The translations under genes were made by a program, and so were the position numbers. The notes below the pieces were generated by a model. It was not told the DNA's origin. It did not search any database and saw only the letters and a list, made by a program, of their open reading frames with translations. A stretch of DNA of 64,000 nucleotides from Thalassovita aquimarina (GTDB lineage: Bacteria > Pseudomonadota > Alphaproteobacteria > Rhodobacterales > Rhodobacteraceae), in NCBI RefSeq assembly GCF_018219815.1, contig NZ_JADMKU010000011.1, positions 62,001 to 126,000 on the forward strand, read 5' to 3'. Shown one piece after another: positions 16,484 to 25,967 of this stretch; position 1 is the first letter of the stretch, and every line of letters starts with the position of its first letter.

Positions 16484-17455
16484 ATGGACAGCACAGCAAA
16501 ACCGACCGAAGACATTTCCGTCCGCGACGTATTCGGCTTCGATACCGATATGGTCGTGAAGGGCTTTGCCGAGCGCAGCGACCGCGTGCCCGAGGTCGAT
16601 CACACCTACAAATTCGATCCTGACACCACGCTGGCTATCCTCGCGGGCTTCGCGCGCAATCGCCGGGTGATGATCCAAGGCTATCACGGCACCGGCAAAT
16701 CGACCCATATCGAACAGGTCGCGGCGCGGCTGAACTGGCCCTGTGTTCGGGTCAACCTCGACAGCCATATCAGCCGGATCGACCTGATCGGCAAGGACGC
16801 GATCAAGCTGAAAGACGGCAAGCAGGTGACCGAGTTCAACGAAGGTATCCTGCCCTGGGCCTTGCGCAACCCGACCGCGATCGTGTTCGACGAATATGAT
16901 GCCGGCCGCGCCGATGTGATGTTCGTGATCCAGCGCGTTCTGGAACATGACGGCAAGCTGACGCTTCTGGACCAGAACGAAGTGATCACCCCGAATCCCT
17001 ATTTCCGCCTGTTCGCCACCGCCAACACCGTTGGCCTGGGCGACACCACGGGCCTGTATCACGGGGTGCAGCAGATCAACCAGGCGCAGATGGACCGCTG
17101 GTCGCTGGTCGCGACGCTGAACTACCTGTCGCATGACGCCGAAACCATGATCGTTCTGGGCAAGGCGCCGCATTTCAACACCGAAAAGGGCCGCAAGACC
17201 GTCAGCCAGATGGTGACGCTGGCCGACCTGACCCGCACCGCCTTCATGAACGGCGAGCTTTCCACCGTGATGAGCCCGCGGACCGTGATCAACTGGGCCT
17301 GGAACACCGAGATCTTCCGCAATGTCGGTTATGCCTTCCGCCTGACCTTCCTCAACAAATGCGACGAACTGGAGCGCCAGACTGTGGCCGAGTTCTATCA
17401 GCGCTGCTTCGACGAGGAACTGCCGGAAAGCGCTGCCAGCATGGCGGTTTCCTAA
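16484..17455 (+). CDS. cobS: Aerobic cobaltochelatase subunit CobS
   Basis: A 323-residue AAA+ (MoxR-like) ATPase. With CobT it forms the motor complex that drives CobN to insert cobalt into hydrogenobyrinate a,c-diamide in aerobic cobalamin synthesis. Visible motifs are the P-loop GYHGTGKST (about 67-75), Walker [17 protein letters not shown], and sensor-1 ATANT. The ATG at 16484 gives the normal [13 protein letters not shown]-type N-terminus; the open frame upstream is spurious. It is separated from cobT by one small gene and an intrinsic terminator, so the two may not always be made from one transcript. Confidence 0.95.
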   Translation: MDSTAKPTEDISVRDVFGFDTDMVVKGFAERSDRVPEVDHTYKFDPDTTLAILAGFARNRRVMIQGYHGTGKSTHIEQVAARLNWPCVRVNLDSHISRIDLIGKDAIKLKDGKQVTEFNEGILPWALRNPTAIVFDEYDAGRADVMFVIQRVLEHDGKLTLLDQNEVITPNPYFRLFATANTVGLGDTTGLYHGVQQINQAQMDRWSLVATLNYLSHDAETMIVLGKAPHFNTEKGRKTVSQMVTLADLTRTAFMNGELSTVMSPRTVINWAWNTEIFRNVGYAFRLTFLNKCDELERQTVAEFYQRCFDEELPESAASMAVS

Positions 17456-17477
17456 AGGCCGCCATAAGGCGCAGCGA

Positions 17478-17507
17478 AAGCCCCGCGATTTGCGGGGCTT
17501 TTTTTGT
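17478..17507 (+). terminator. Intrinsic terminator after cobS
   Basis: AGCCCCGC (17479-17486) / GCGGGGCT (17492-17499) with a GATTT loop and seven T residues, 24 bases after the cobS stop. Confidence 0.9.
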
Positions 17508-17681
17508 TGTCCCCCGCACCGGCGAATGGATCATGCGGCATAAGGCGCCGTGGTGGCGGGCCGGAAACACGACCCAACCCAACGCGCATATCCGGGCAAA
17601 GCACCTGGCGCCCCCCCCGATCGCCGGCAATTTTCAAAACGCCTTCGTGATTGGCGATATTTGTGCCATAATGATTGAATT

Positions 17682-18077
17682 ATGGGCGCTTTGAAAACTT
17701 TTCTTTTCCCGCTCGCGCTGACGGCAGCGGCCGGTTCTCCTCCCTCTCCGGCCGATGCCGCAGCACCTCTGGACCAGGTGCGGATTTTCGCCACCTGCAC
17801 CGGACGGTTATCGGCTCAGATGGAGTATCAGTGGATGTTCGACGGCCCCGGCTCCGAGGTGACCGAAACCACCCGCGCCGCGCTGATCGACATCCTTGAT
17901 GCCATCGTGCCCGCCGATGCGGGCCCCGAGGTGCTGCATTGGCGGATCGAGGCGAAAGCGGCCCAGGCGGCATTGCTGGACCGGGCGGTATTCAACTCAG
18001 ATCGCGATGACGCGCAAATGGCCCAACGGATCGCCCGGCGCCAGATCGACGCCTGCCGGGCCCTGCTTTTGGGCTGA
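17682..18077 (+). CDS. Small secreted protein of unknown function between cobS and cobT
   Basis: A 131-residue unknown protein. It begins with a signal-peptide-like stretch (MGALKTFLFPLALTAAAG, likely cleavage near ADAA), so it is probably exported. Two cysteines (FATCTGR and IDACRALL) could form a disulfide. The remainder is helical and Ala/Asp/Arg rich. No family is recognised. It lies on the same strand as cobS and cobT, 226 bases after cobS and 74 bases before cobT. A cobalamin-related role is suggested only by position. Confidence 0.65.
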   Translation: MGALKTFLFPLALTAAAGSPPSPADAAAPLDQVRIFATCTGRLSAQMEYQWMFDGPGSEVTETTRAALIDILDAIVPADAGPEVLHWRIEAKAAQAALLDRAVFNSDRDDAQMAQRIARRQIDACRALLLG

Positions 18078-18151
18078 ACGCCGCTGCGGAAGGTGCCATG
18101 GGACAGATTCCCGCCTTGCCTTTTCCGCCGGGGACGTGATTTATCAATCTC

Positions 18152-20026
18152 ATGAAGAAACCGTCCGACAATCCCGCCGATCCGTTCAAGAAGGCCCTCG
18201 CCGAAGCGACCAAGGTGATGGCCGACGATCCGGAACTCAACGTGGCCTATTCGGTCGATCCAGCGGGACTCGCGGGCGACACGATGCGGCTGCCGCAGGT
18301 CAGCCGCCGGATGACGAAAGACGAGGTGCTGCTGGCGCGCGGCACTGCCGACGCCCTGGCGATGCAGCGCCGCTATCATGACGACGCGACCCATGCGCGT
18401 TACGCGCCGCCGGGTGACATGGCGCGCAACCTGTACGAGGCGATGGAAACCGCCCGCTGCGAAGCGATGGGCGCGCGCGACATGCCCGGCACCGCCAGCA
18501 ATATCGACGTGAAGATGGAAGCCGAGGCGCGCCGCGCCGGCTATGACCAGATCACCCAGCCCGCCGATGCGCCGCTGGCGGCCGCCGCTGGATATCTTGT
18601 CCGTCACCTTGCCACCGGGCGCGATCTTCCCCCTGCCTGCGACAACGTGATGGAACTGTGGCGCGGCTTCATCGAAAATCAGGCTGGCGATACGCTGGAA
18701 AGCCTGCAGGACAAGCTGTCCGATCAGGCCGAATTCGCCCGTTTCGCACGCCAGGTGATCGATGATCTGGGCTATGGCGACCAGCTGGGCGAAGACCCCG
18801 ACCAGCACGACGAAGATCAGCAGGACGACGCCGAGGAAGAGGCCGAAGACCAGCCTGAACCCGACAGCACCGGTCAGGACGACCAGGACGATCAGGATGC
18901 CGACGCGGAACCGGAACGGTCGCAGGACGAAACCCAGGATACATCCGAGGCCGAAGTCAGCATGGACGAGATGGCCGAGGACGAAATGTCCGAGGAAACC
19001 GAACTGCCCGAGGGCGAGGCGCCGCTGGAACCGCCGCCCCCGCCGGTCTCCGAGGCAGATCCGAATTACACCGTCTACGAATCCGGCTTCGACGAGGAAA
19101 TCCTCGCCGAGGAATTGGCCGAACCGGCCGAGTTGGAACGTCTGCGCGCCTATCTGGATCAGCAGCTGGAACCGCTGAAGGGCGCGGTCAGCCGGCTGGC
19201 CAACAAGCTGCAACGCCGCTTGCAGGCACAGCAGAGCCGGTCCTGGTTGTTTGACATGGAAGAAGGCATCCTCGATGCCGGGCGCTTGGCGCGGGTCGTC
19301 GCCAATCCGACGACGCCGCTCAGCTTCAAGGTCGAAAAGGATACCGAGTTCCGCGACACCGTCGTGACGCTGCTCTTGGACAATTCCGGGTCGATGCGCG
19401 GCCGTCCGATTTCCATTGCGGCGATCTGTGCCGATGTTCTGGCCTCGACGCTGGAACGCTGCGACGTGAAGGTCGAGGTTCTGGGCTTCACCACCCGCGC
19501 CTGGAAAGGCGGGCAGAGCCGTGAAAAATGGCTGGCCGAAGGCCGCCCGCAACAGCCCGGGCGGCTGAACGACCTGCGCCACATCATCTACAAGAAGGCC
19601 GACTCGCCGATGCGGCGGACCAAGGCCAACCTGGGCCTGATGATGAAGGAAGGTCTGCTGAAGGAAAACATCGACGGCGAGGCGCTGGAATGGGCGCATC
19701 GGCGGATGCTGGCGCGGCCCGAGCAGCGCAAGATCCTGATGGTGATTTCCGACGGCGCGCCGGTGGACGATTCGACCTTGTCGGTGAATCCCGCGAACTA
19801 CCTGGAAAAACACCTGCGCGACGTGATCGCGATGGTGGAAAAGCGCAAGCAGGTCGAACTGATCGCCATCGGCATCGGCCATGACGTGACGCGTTATTAC
19901 CAGCACGCGGTGACGATCACCGATGCCGAACAGCTGGCCGGTGCGATGACCGAGCAGCTGGCCGGTCTGTTCGATCACGACCCCCGCGCCCGGGCGCGGA
20001 TGATCGGCATCAAGAAAGCCAGCTGA
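18152..20026 (+). CDS. cobT: Aerobic cobaltochelatase subunit CobT
   Basis: A 624-residue partner of CobS in the cobalt-inserting complex. The N-terminal domain (to about 205) is followed by a very acidic linker (about 206-305, runs of D/E/Q) and a C-terminal von Willebrand A domain with the MIDAS motif D-N-S-G-S-M starting at D410. The linker-MIDAS design mirrors magnesium chelatase subunit D. The ATG at 18152 gives the normal [16 protein letters not shown] start. CobN is not in the window. Length and motifs are normal for alphaproteobacteria. Confidence 0.95.
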   Translation: MKKPSDNPADPFKKALAEATKVMADDPELNVAYSVDPAGLAGDTMRLPQVSRRMTKDEVLLARGTADALAMQRRYHDDATHARYAPPGDMARNLYEAMETARCEAMGARDMPGTASNIDVKMEAEARRAGYDQITQPADAPLAAAAGYLVRHLATGRDLPPACDNVMELWRGFIENQAGDTLESLQDKLSDQAEFARFARQVIDDLGYGDQLGEDPDQHDEDQQDDAEEEAEDQPEPDSTGQDDQDDQDADAEPERSQDETQDTSEAEVSMDEMAEDEMSEETELPEGEAPLEPPPPPVSEADPNYTVYESGFDEEILAEELAEPAELERLRAYLDQQLEPLKGAVSRLANKLQRRLQAQQSRSWLFDMEEGILDAGRLARVVANPTTPLSFKVEKDTEFRDTVVTLLLDNSGSMRGRPISIAAICADVLASTLERCDVKVEVLGFTTRAWKGGQSREKWLAEGRPQQPGRLNDLRHIIYKKADSPMRRTKANLGLMMKEGLLKENIDGEALEWAHRRMLARPEQRKILMVISDGAPVDDSTLSVNPANYLEKHLRDVIAMVEKRKQVELIAIGIGHDVTRYYQHAVTITDAEQLAGAMTEQLAGLFDHDPRARARMIGIKKAS

Positions 20027-20043
20027 ACGGGCGTTGCCCGAAT

Positions 20044-20074
20044 GCGCGCCCGTTTCGGGCGCGCTTCATTTTTT
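20044..20074 (+). terminator. Intrinsic terminator of cobT
   Basis: Perfect 9-bp stem GCGCGCCCG (20044-20052) / CGGGCGCGC (20056-20064), TTT loop, then TTCATTTTTT, 17 bases after the cobT stop. Confidence 0.88.
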
Positions 20075-20216
20075 CAGGAAAATGGCCTTGCCGGTCCTTC
20101 GGGATTTGCACGCTGCAAACGGGTAATTTCGCCAAGATGAAAGCCGTTCGCGGCTTGGGGTTGTGTCCGGCAACGGAAACGCGTTGTCTGGGCCTGTGTA
20201 ATTTTTGGGGGGCAGA

Positions 20217-22019
20217 ATGTTCCAATCCTTCGAAGAAACCGCCGAACCGGCACAAGGGGCGGCGCGGCTGGCGATGCTGCGCGACGCGATGGCGGAGGAC
20301 GGTCTGACCGGGTTCCTGGTGCCGCGCGCCGATCTGCATCAGGGCGAATACGTCGCCCCGCGCGACGGCCGGCTGGCATGGCTCACCGGCTTCACCGGCT
20401 CGGCCGGTTTCTGCGCCGCGCTGCTGCAGGCGGCGGGGGTGTTCATCGACGGGCGTTATCGCACCCAGGTCAAGGCCCAGGTCGATACCGATCATTTCAC
20501 CCCGGTGCCGTGGCCGGAAACCCGGCTGCAGGACTGGTTGCGGGAAAACCTGCCCGCCGGCGGCGTTGTCGGCTTCGATCCATGGCTGCACACCGCCGAG
20601 GAGATCGACAAGCTGGAAACGGGATTGCAGGGCAGCGCTGTGGAACTGCGCCCCGCGCGCAACCTGATCGATGCGATCTGGCCCGACCAACCGGAAGCCC
20701 CGCTGGGCAAGGTGTTCGTCTATCCCGATGAAATGGCCGGTGAAAGCCACGCCAAGAAACGCGCCCGGCTGGCCGAGAGGTTACAACAGGACGAGCAGCG
20801 GGCGGCCGTGATCACCCTGCCCGATTCCATTGCCTGGCTGCTGAACATCCGCGGCAGCGACATTCCCCGCAACCCGGTGCCGCATGCCCTGGCCATCCTG
20901 CATGACAGCGGGCATCTGACATTGTTCATCGAGGCGGCCAAGCTGGACGACGACGTGCGGGCGCATCTGGGCAAGGACATCACCGTCAGGCCGCCCACCG
21001 CCTTCGCCGCCGCGCTGCGCTCGCTGACCGGCCCGGTCCGGGTCGACAAGGGATCGGCGCCGTTGCAGGTGTCGCGCGAATTGCGCGAGGCCGGTGTGGA
21101 CATCGCCTGGGGCGAAGATCCCTGCATCCTGCCCAAGGCCAGCAAGAACCTTACCGAAATCGCCAACACCGAGGAAGCGCATCTGCTGGACGCCGCCGCG
21201 ATGTGCGAATTCCTGTGCTGGTTCGATGCCCAGCCCGCCGGCAGCCTGACCGAAATCGACGTGGTGGAACATCTCGAAGGCTGCCGCCGCGCCACCAACG
21301 CGTTGCGCGATATCAGCTTCGACACCATCGCAGGCACCGGCCCGAACGGAGCCGTGATCCATTACCGGGTGACTCGGCAAAGCAATGCCCGGCTGCAGGC
21401 CGGCCAGCTGATCGTCGTCGACAGCGGCGGGCAATATCTGAACGGAACCACAGACATCACCCGCACCCTGCCGGTCGGAGACGTGGGGGACGAGGAAAAG
21501 GCATGCTTCACCCGCGTGTTGCAGGGCATGATCGGGATTTCGCGGCTGCGTTTCCCCGCCGGATTGGCCGGGCGCGATATCGACGCCATCGCGCGCGCCC
21601 CGCTGTGGCAGGCGGGGCTGGATTACAATCACGGCACCGGCCACGGGGTCGGCGTGTTCCTGTGCGTGCATGAAGGGCCGCAGCGGATCAGCCGGGTGTC
21701 GGAAGTGGCGCTGAAACCGGGCATGATCCTGTCCAACGAACCAGGATATTACCGCGAAGGCGCCTTCGGCATCCGTATCGAGAACCTGATCGTCGTCGAA
21801 GCGGCGCCCGACCTTCCCGGCGCTGACGACCGCGAGATGCTGGATTTCAAGACGCTGACATGGGTGCCGATCGACCGCCGTCTGATCCTGCCCGAAATGC
21901 TGAGCGCGGGGGAACGCGACTGGATCAATGCCTATCACGCTGCGTGCCGCGACAAAATCGGCCCTCGGCTTGGCGAGGCTGCGCGGCTATGGTTGCGCAA
22001 CGCCACCGAACCGCTGTGA
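20217..22019 (+). CDS. M24-family aminopeptidase P (Xaa-Pro aminopeptidase)
   Basis: A 600-residue cytosolic metallopeptidase that removes the N-terminal residue before proline. It has two creatinase-like N-terminal domains and the pita-bread catalytic domain. The five metal ligands are visible: Asp in VVDSGGQY, Asp in TTDITRT, His in GTGHGVG, Glu in LSNEPGYY, Glu in IRIENL. The long three-domain form is the eukaryote-like type common in alphaproteobacteria. The ATG at 20217 follows GGGGGG; a start four codons earlier would overlap that site. Confidence 0.93.
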   Translation: MFQSFEETAEPAQGAARLAMLRDAMAEDGLTGFLVPRADLHQGEYVAPRDGRLAWLTGFTGSAGFCAALLQAAGVFIDGRYRTQVKAQVDTDHFTPVPWPETRLQDWLRENLPAGGVVGFDPWLHTAEEIDKLETGLQGSAVELRPARNLIDAIWPDQPEAPLGKVFVYPDEMAGESHAKKRARLAERLQQDEQRAAVITLPDSIAWLLNIRGSDIPRNPVPHALAILHDSGHLTLFIEAAKLDDDVRAHLGKDITVRPPTAFAAALRSLTGPVRVDKGSAPLQVSRELREAGVDIAWGEDPCILPKASKNLTEIANTEEAHLLDAAAMCEFLCWFDAQPAGSLTEIDVVEHLEGCRRATNALRDISFDTIAGTGPNGAVIHYRVTRQSNARLQAGQLIVVDSGGQYLNGTTDITRTLPVGDVGDEEKACFTRVLQGMIGISRLRFPAGLAGRDIDAIARAPLWQAGLDYNHGTGHGVGVFLCVHEGPQRISRVSEVALKPGMILSNEPGYYREGAFGIRIENLIVVEAAPDLPGADDREMLDFKTLTWVPIDRRLILPEMLSAGERDWINAYHAACRDKIGPRLGEAARLWLRNATEPL

Positions 22020-22082
22020 CACAGGCCTGTTACAAACAGGGTTCACAGCGATTTGGAAATTGATGACATGAGGGAGAGCGAG

Positions 22083-22424
22083 ATGAGCGATATCACGATC
22101 CGCAAGGCTGAAGGCACTTGGGTTGTTCGGGCCGGCGGAGCCGTACTGGGCGAAACCAAAAATGCGCTGGAGCTGAGCGAGGGATCGCTTGCGCCGGTGA
22201 TCTATTTCCCGCGCAAGGATGTGGCGATGCCCTTCCTCGACAAGACCGATCGGGTCACCACCTGCCCACACAAGGGCGAAGCAAGCTACTATTCCATCGT
22301 CACCAAGAGCACGACACTGGAAAACGCCGCCTGGTCCTACGAGGATCCCAAGGCGGATGTGACGAAGATCAAGGACTACCTGGCCTTCTACCCGTCGGAA
22401 ACTCTGGCCGTCGAACGGGTCTGA
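22083..22424 (+). CDS. DUF427 domain protein
   Basis: A 113-residue protein of the DUF427 family, with the typical [25 protein letters not shown] and AAWSYEDP stretches. The family is a compact beta fold of unknown biochemical role. The ATG at 22083 follows GGGAGAGCGAG; two earlier in-frame ATGs (22053, 22068) lack such a site. It precedes the SDR/DoxX gene by 11 bases on the same strand, so the two are likely an operon with DUF2269. Confidence 0.88.
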   Translation: MSDITIRKAEGTWVVRAGGAVLGETKNALELSEGSLAPVIYFPRKDVAMPFLDKTDRVTTCPHKGEASYYSIVTKSTTLENAAWSYEDPKADVTKIKDYLAFYPSETLAVERV

Positions 22425-22435
22425 GCGGAAGCGTC

Positions 22436-23728
22436 ATGAAGGCGGTGGTCTTGGGGGGCTACGGGCTGATCGGATCGGCCGTGATGCGCGCGCTGGCCGC
22501 GGCCGGGTTCGATGTGACCGGCGTCGGACGATCGGCGGCGGCGGCGCGGCGGATGGGGCCGGGGTTCAACTGGATCCTGCGCGACATTTCTTCGGTCGAA
22601 ACGCCCGAATGGCGGAATGTGCTTCGCGATGCCGACGTCGTGGTCAATGCGGCGGGTGCCTTACAGGATGGCGGACGCGACGACCTGACCGCCATTCACG
22701 AAACCGCCATTGGTCGGATTGCCGCCGCGCTGGAGGGCACTGCGACGCGCGTGGTGCAGATTTCCGCCGCCGGTGTCGGGCCTCACGCCTCGACCGAATT
22801 CTTCCGTTCCAAAGAGCGTGGGGACGCGATCCTGCAGTCATCGGGGCTGGATCATGTGATCCTGCGACCGGTCCTGGTAATCGGCCCCGCCGCCTATGGC
22901 GGTACGGCTTTGCTGCGCGCGGCGGCGGCGATCCCGTTGATCGGGCTGCAGATCTTGCCAGGCGCGCAGGTTCAGACCGTGGCGCTCGATGATCTGGCAC
23001 GCGCGGTGGTGCTGGCGGCACAGGGCGCGATCACGCCCGGCACCGTTGCCGATCTGACCGAGGCGGAAAGCCGCAGTTTTCCCGAACTGGTGCAGACGGT
23101 CAGGCGCTGGCAGGGCAGGCCCGATCCGAAAATGCGCCTGCGGCTGCCCGGTGTCTTGCTGAAAGCATCCTCTGCCATGGCCGATCTACTGGGTCATCTG
23201 GGTTGGCGCGCGCCGCTGCGCAGCACCGCGATCCGTGCGCTGTCGGACGGGATCGCGGGCGATCCGGGTGCTTGGCAGGCGGCGGGCGGGTTCCGCTGCC
23301 GGTCGCTCGACGAAACGCTGGCGGCGCTGCCCTCCACCGTACAGGAACGCTGGTTCGCGCGGATGTTCCTGCTGTTTCCCCTGCTGATCCTGCTGCTGGC
23401 GCTGTTCTGGGTCCCGTCGGGCGCGATCGGGTTGATCCGGTTCGACGCCGCCGTCGCGGTGCTGACCGAGCGGGGCGTGGCAATGGGCCCCGCCCAGGGC
23501 GCGGTCGCCCTTGGTGCACTGGTCGATCTGGTACTGGGCCTTGCGGTCCTGTCACGGCGCTGGCTGCGCCCGGGCCTGATCGGCATGATCGCCGTTTCGC
23601 TGGGATACCTGATCTGCGGCACGGTCCTGACCCCGGATATCTGGACCGACCCGCTGGGCCCCTTCGTCAAGGTGCTGCCCGGGATCGGGTTAGCGCTTGC
23701 CGTGCTTGGACTAACGGATGACCGATGA
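22436..23728 (+). CDS. NAD(P)-binding SDR-type protein fused to a DoxX-like membrane domain
   Basis: A 430-residue two-part protein. The first 300 residues are an atypical short-chain dehydrogenase/NmrA-like fold with the nucleotide-binding GGYGLIGSAVMRAL motif; the usual Tyr-x3-Lys catalytic pair is not obvious, so it may bind the cofactor without classical dehydrogenase activity. The last 120 residues hold four hydrophobic segments of DoxX-like type (LLFPLLILLLALFW onward). The stop overlaps the DUF2269 start by four bases (ATGA), coupling two membrane proteins. Substrate and role are unknown. Confidence 0.8.
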   Translation: MKAVVLGGYGLIGSAVMRALAAAGFDVTGVGRSAAAARRMGPGFNWILRDISSVETPEWRNVLRDADVVVNAAGALQDGGRDDLTAIHETAIGRIAAALEGTATRVVQISAAGVGPHASTEFFRSKERGDAILQSSGLDHVILRPVLVIGPAAYGGTALLRAAAAIPLIGLQILPGAQVQTVALDDLARAVVLAAQGAITPGTVADLTEAESRSFPELVQTVRRWQGRPDPKMRLRLPGVLLKASSAMADLLGHLGWRAPLRSTAIRALSDGIAGDPGAWQAAGGFRCRSLDETLAALPSTVQERWFARMFLLFPLLILLLALFWVPSGAIGLIRFDAAVAVLTERGVAMGPAQGAVALGALVDLVLGLAVLSRRWLRPGLIGMIAVSLGYLICGTVLTPDIWTDPLGPFVKVLPGIGLALAVLGLTDDR

Positions 23729-24192
23729 CGTATGAATTGCTGAGATACCTGCACGTGATCGGGGCGACAGTGCTGCTGGGCACCGGGGCGGGAATCGCCT
23801 TCTTCATGGTGATATCGAACCGAAGCGGCAACCCCGCCCTGGTCTCCCATGTCGCCGGGATCGTGGTGCTGGCCGATACCCTGTTCACCGCCACCGCCGC
23901 CATTGCGCAGCCGATCACCGGTTATCTTCTGGCGCGTGCCGCCGGATACTCCCTGTTCGAAGGCTGGGTGGCCATTTCTCTGCTGCTCTATCTATTTGTC
24001 GGCGCGTTCTGGCTGCCGGTGGTCTGGATGCAGATCCGTATGCGCAACCTGGCGCGCGACGCGTGGTATCAGGGCAGCTCCCTGCCCAAGGCCTATCACC
24101 GGCTTTACCGGCTTTGGTTCGCCTGCGGTTTCCCGGCGTTTTTCGCGGTGCTGGCCATTGTCTGGCTGATGCTGGAAAAGCCCACCTTCTGA
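23725..24192 (+). CDS. DUF2269 integral membrane protein
   Basis: A 155-residue protein with four predicted membrane helices. The pattern ELLRYLHVIGATVLLGTGAG and the conserved His/Arg positions fit DUF2269. Function is unknown. It begins inside the end of the SDR/DoxX gene (ATGA) and its stop lies six bases from the converging ClC gene. Together DUF427, SDR/DoxX and DUF2269 look like one transcription unit. Confidence 0.85.
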   Translation: MTYELLRYLHVIGATVLLGTGAGIAFFMVISNRSGNPALVSHVAGIVVLADTLFTATAAIAQPITGYLLARAAGYSLFEGWVAISLLLYLFVGAFWLPVVWMQIRMRNLARDAWYQGSSLPKAYHRLYRLWFACGFPAFFAVLAIVWLMLEKPTF

Positions 24193-24198
24193 TCCGGA

Positions 24199-25887
24199 TC
24201 AGCTGTGTTCCTCGGCCGCGGTCGCGGCCAGGGCGCTGTTATAGGTCTTCAGCGCGTCGACGTGGAACAGCGCGCCGTGCAATTCGCGATCTCCGGCGCG
24301 GTCGGGGCGGCCCACCACCGGGATGAAGGGCACGCCGGCCTTGTCGAACAGGGGCATCGCCTCTTCCAGCGTCGCCTCGCCGTCGATGAAGATGCCGTCC
24401 TCGATCATTTCTTCGCAGCGGGTTAGGTCCGCCGCGCCCGGATCGTCGGGGCGGCGCATCAACGTGGCGGCGCGGAACATCGCCAGCAGGTAGGCCTGCG
24501 GCCCGGCGGCTAGGTGCACCCCGCGCCGTTCGAGCTGTGTCAGGAAGAACGACCGGTCGACCAGCCGCGAGGCCAGCGCGGTCGACAGCGACACCGCCAC
24601 CATCACCGCCAGGCCGGTCTGCCAGTCGCCGGTCAATTCGAACACGATCATGGTGGTGGAAATCGGCGCCCCCAGCACGGCGGCGGCCACCGCCCCCATG
24701 CCCGCCAGCGCGTAAAGCGTGTGCGATCCCGATACTTCGGGGAAAATGCCGGTGGCGATCAACCCGAAGGCCAGCCCGGTCAGCGCCCCGATCATCATCG
24801 AGGGTGAAAACATCCCGCCCCCCATCCGGCCCGCCATGGTGATCGCCACCGCGATCACCTTGATCACGGCAAAGGCGATGGCCTGCCAAAGAATGATCTG
24901 CCCGGTCAGCGTCACCGAGGTGGTTTCGTACCCGACCCCAATGATATGCGGGAACCAGATCGCGATAGCGCCCAGCAGCGCCCCCGCCACAGCCGGACGC
25001 AGCCAGCGCGGCAGGCCGGTGCGTTCCTCGATCGCGTTGCCCAGATCCTCGGCAAAAAAGACCGAGCGCATCAGGATGCTGGCCACCAATCCGCAAACCA
25101 GCCCCAGCAACACGAAGGCGGGCAATTCGACGTAGAATTCCAGGACGTTGCCTGGCGGCAGGTGAAATTCGGTGATGCCGCCATATTCCAGCCGGTTGAT
25201 GATCGTGCCGGCGACGCTGGCAATGACGATCGGCGCGAAAGCATGCACCGCGAAATGGCGCAGCACCACCTCGAGCGCGAACAATGCCCCGGCGATCGGG
25301 GCATTGAAACTGGCCGACACCGCTGCGGCGACGGCACAGCCCAGCAGGTCGCGCCCGGTGATGCCATCGGCGCCGATCCATTTGCTGGCCCGGCTGGCGA
25401 TCACCGCCGCCATATGCACCACCGGGCCTTCGCGACCGGTCGATCCGCCGGTGCTGAGGGTGACGAAAGACGCGAAAGCCGAGGCGATCCCTTCGCGGGT
25501 TTCCACCCGACCGTCCTGCATCGCCGCCCCTTCGACCACATCGGCCACCGACCGCACGCGGGCATCCGGGGTGAAAATATGCAGGACCAGCCCGGTCACC
25601 AGCCCCCCAAGGACAGGCAGCGTCAGCACCCAGTACCACGGCAGGGTTTCGGCGAAGCTTTGCAGGTGCAGGATGTCGTCGGTGCCATAGAGATAGGCCT
25701 GCAGGGTTTCGATCCCCTTGCGGAAAAACAGCGCCGCAAAGCCCGCGGTGGCGCCGATCAGCGCCGCCAGAAGCCAGAACCGGACCTGGCTTTGCCCGCT
25801 GCTGCGCACCAGCCGAACCGGATCGGCAAAGGACCTGAGCCAGGCCCCCGTCAGCTTCGCCAGGTGGGTGGTGATCCGCTCCGCCAT
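24199..25887 (-). CDS. ClC-family chloride channel/transporter with CBS-like tail
   Basis: A 562-residue membrane protein of the ClC family, which moves chloride, or exchanges chloride for protons. The GREGP motif (GGSTGREGPVVH) carrying the gating glutamate is present, as is GAPIAGALFALEV-like helix F/G sequence. After the membrane domain (about 35-455) the tail includes CBS-type sequence near GIFIDGEATLEEAMPLFDKAGVPFIPVV. The N-terminal filter motif is degenerate (RSVADVVEG instead of GSGIPE). It converges with DUF2269 and diverges from the FAD dehydrogenase. Confidence 0.92.
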   Translation of the reverse strand: MAERITTHLAKLTGAWLRSFADPVRLVRSSGQSQVRFWLLAALIGATAGFAALFFRKGIETLQAYLYGTDDILHLQSFAETLPWYWVLTLPVLGGLVTGLVLHIFTPDARVRSVADVVEGAAMQDGRVETREGIASAFASFVTLSTGGSTGREGPVVHMAAVIASRASKWIGADGITGRDLLGCAVAAAVSASFNAPIAGALFALEVVLRHFAVHAFAPIVIASVAGTIINRLEYGGITEFHLPPGNVLEFYVELPAFVLLGLVCGLVASILMRSVFFAEDLGNAIEERTGLPRWLRPAVAGALLGAIAIWFPHIIGVGYETTSVTLTGQIILWQAIAFAVIKVIAVAITMAGRMGGGMFSPSMMIGALTGLAFGLIATGIFPEVSGSHTLYALAGMGAVAAAVLGAPISTTMIVFELTGDWQTGLAVMVAVSLSTALASRLVDRSFFLTQLERRGVHLAAGPQAYLLAMFRAATLMRRPDDPGAADLTRCEEMIEDGIFIDGEATLEEAMPLFDKAGVPFIPVVGRPDRAGDRELHGALFHVDALKTYNSALAATAAEEHS

Positions 25888-25967
25888 TGCCTCTTCTCTG
25901 CGTTTTCGCCCTTTTCGCGCCTATCCCCTTGGCCTAGGTTCGCAACAACGAATACCGGAGGCCGAAA

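Noticed and set aside
20217-22019. Creatinase or prolidase as the identity of the M24 protein.
   Set aside because: The 600-residue three-domain length and all five metal ligands fit aminopeptidase P; creatinase and prolidase are about 400-450 residues.
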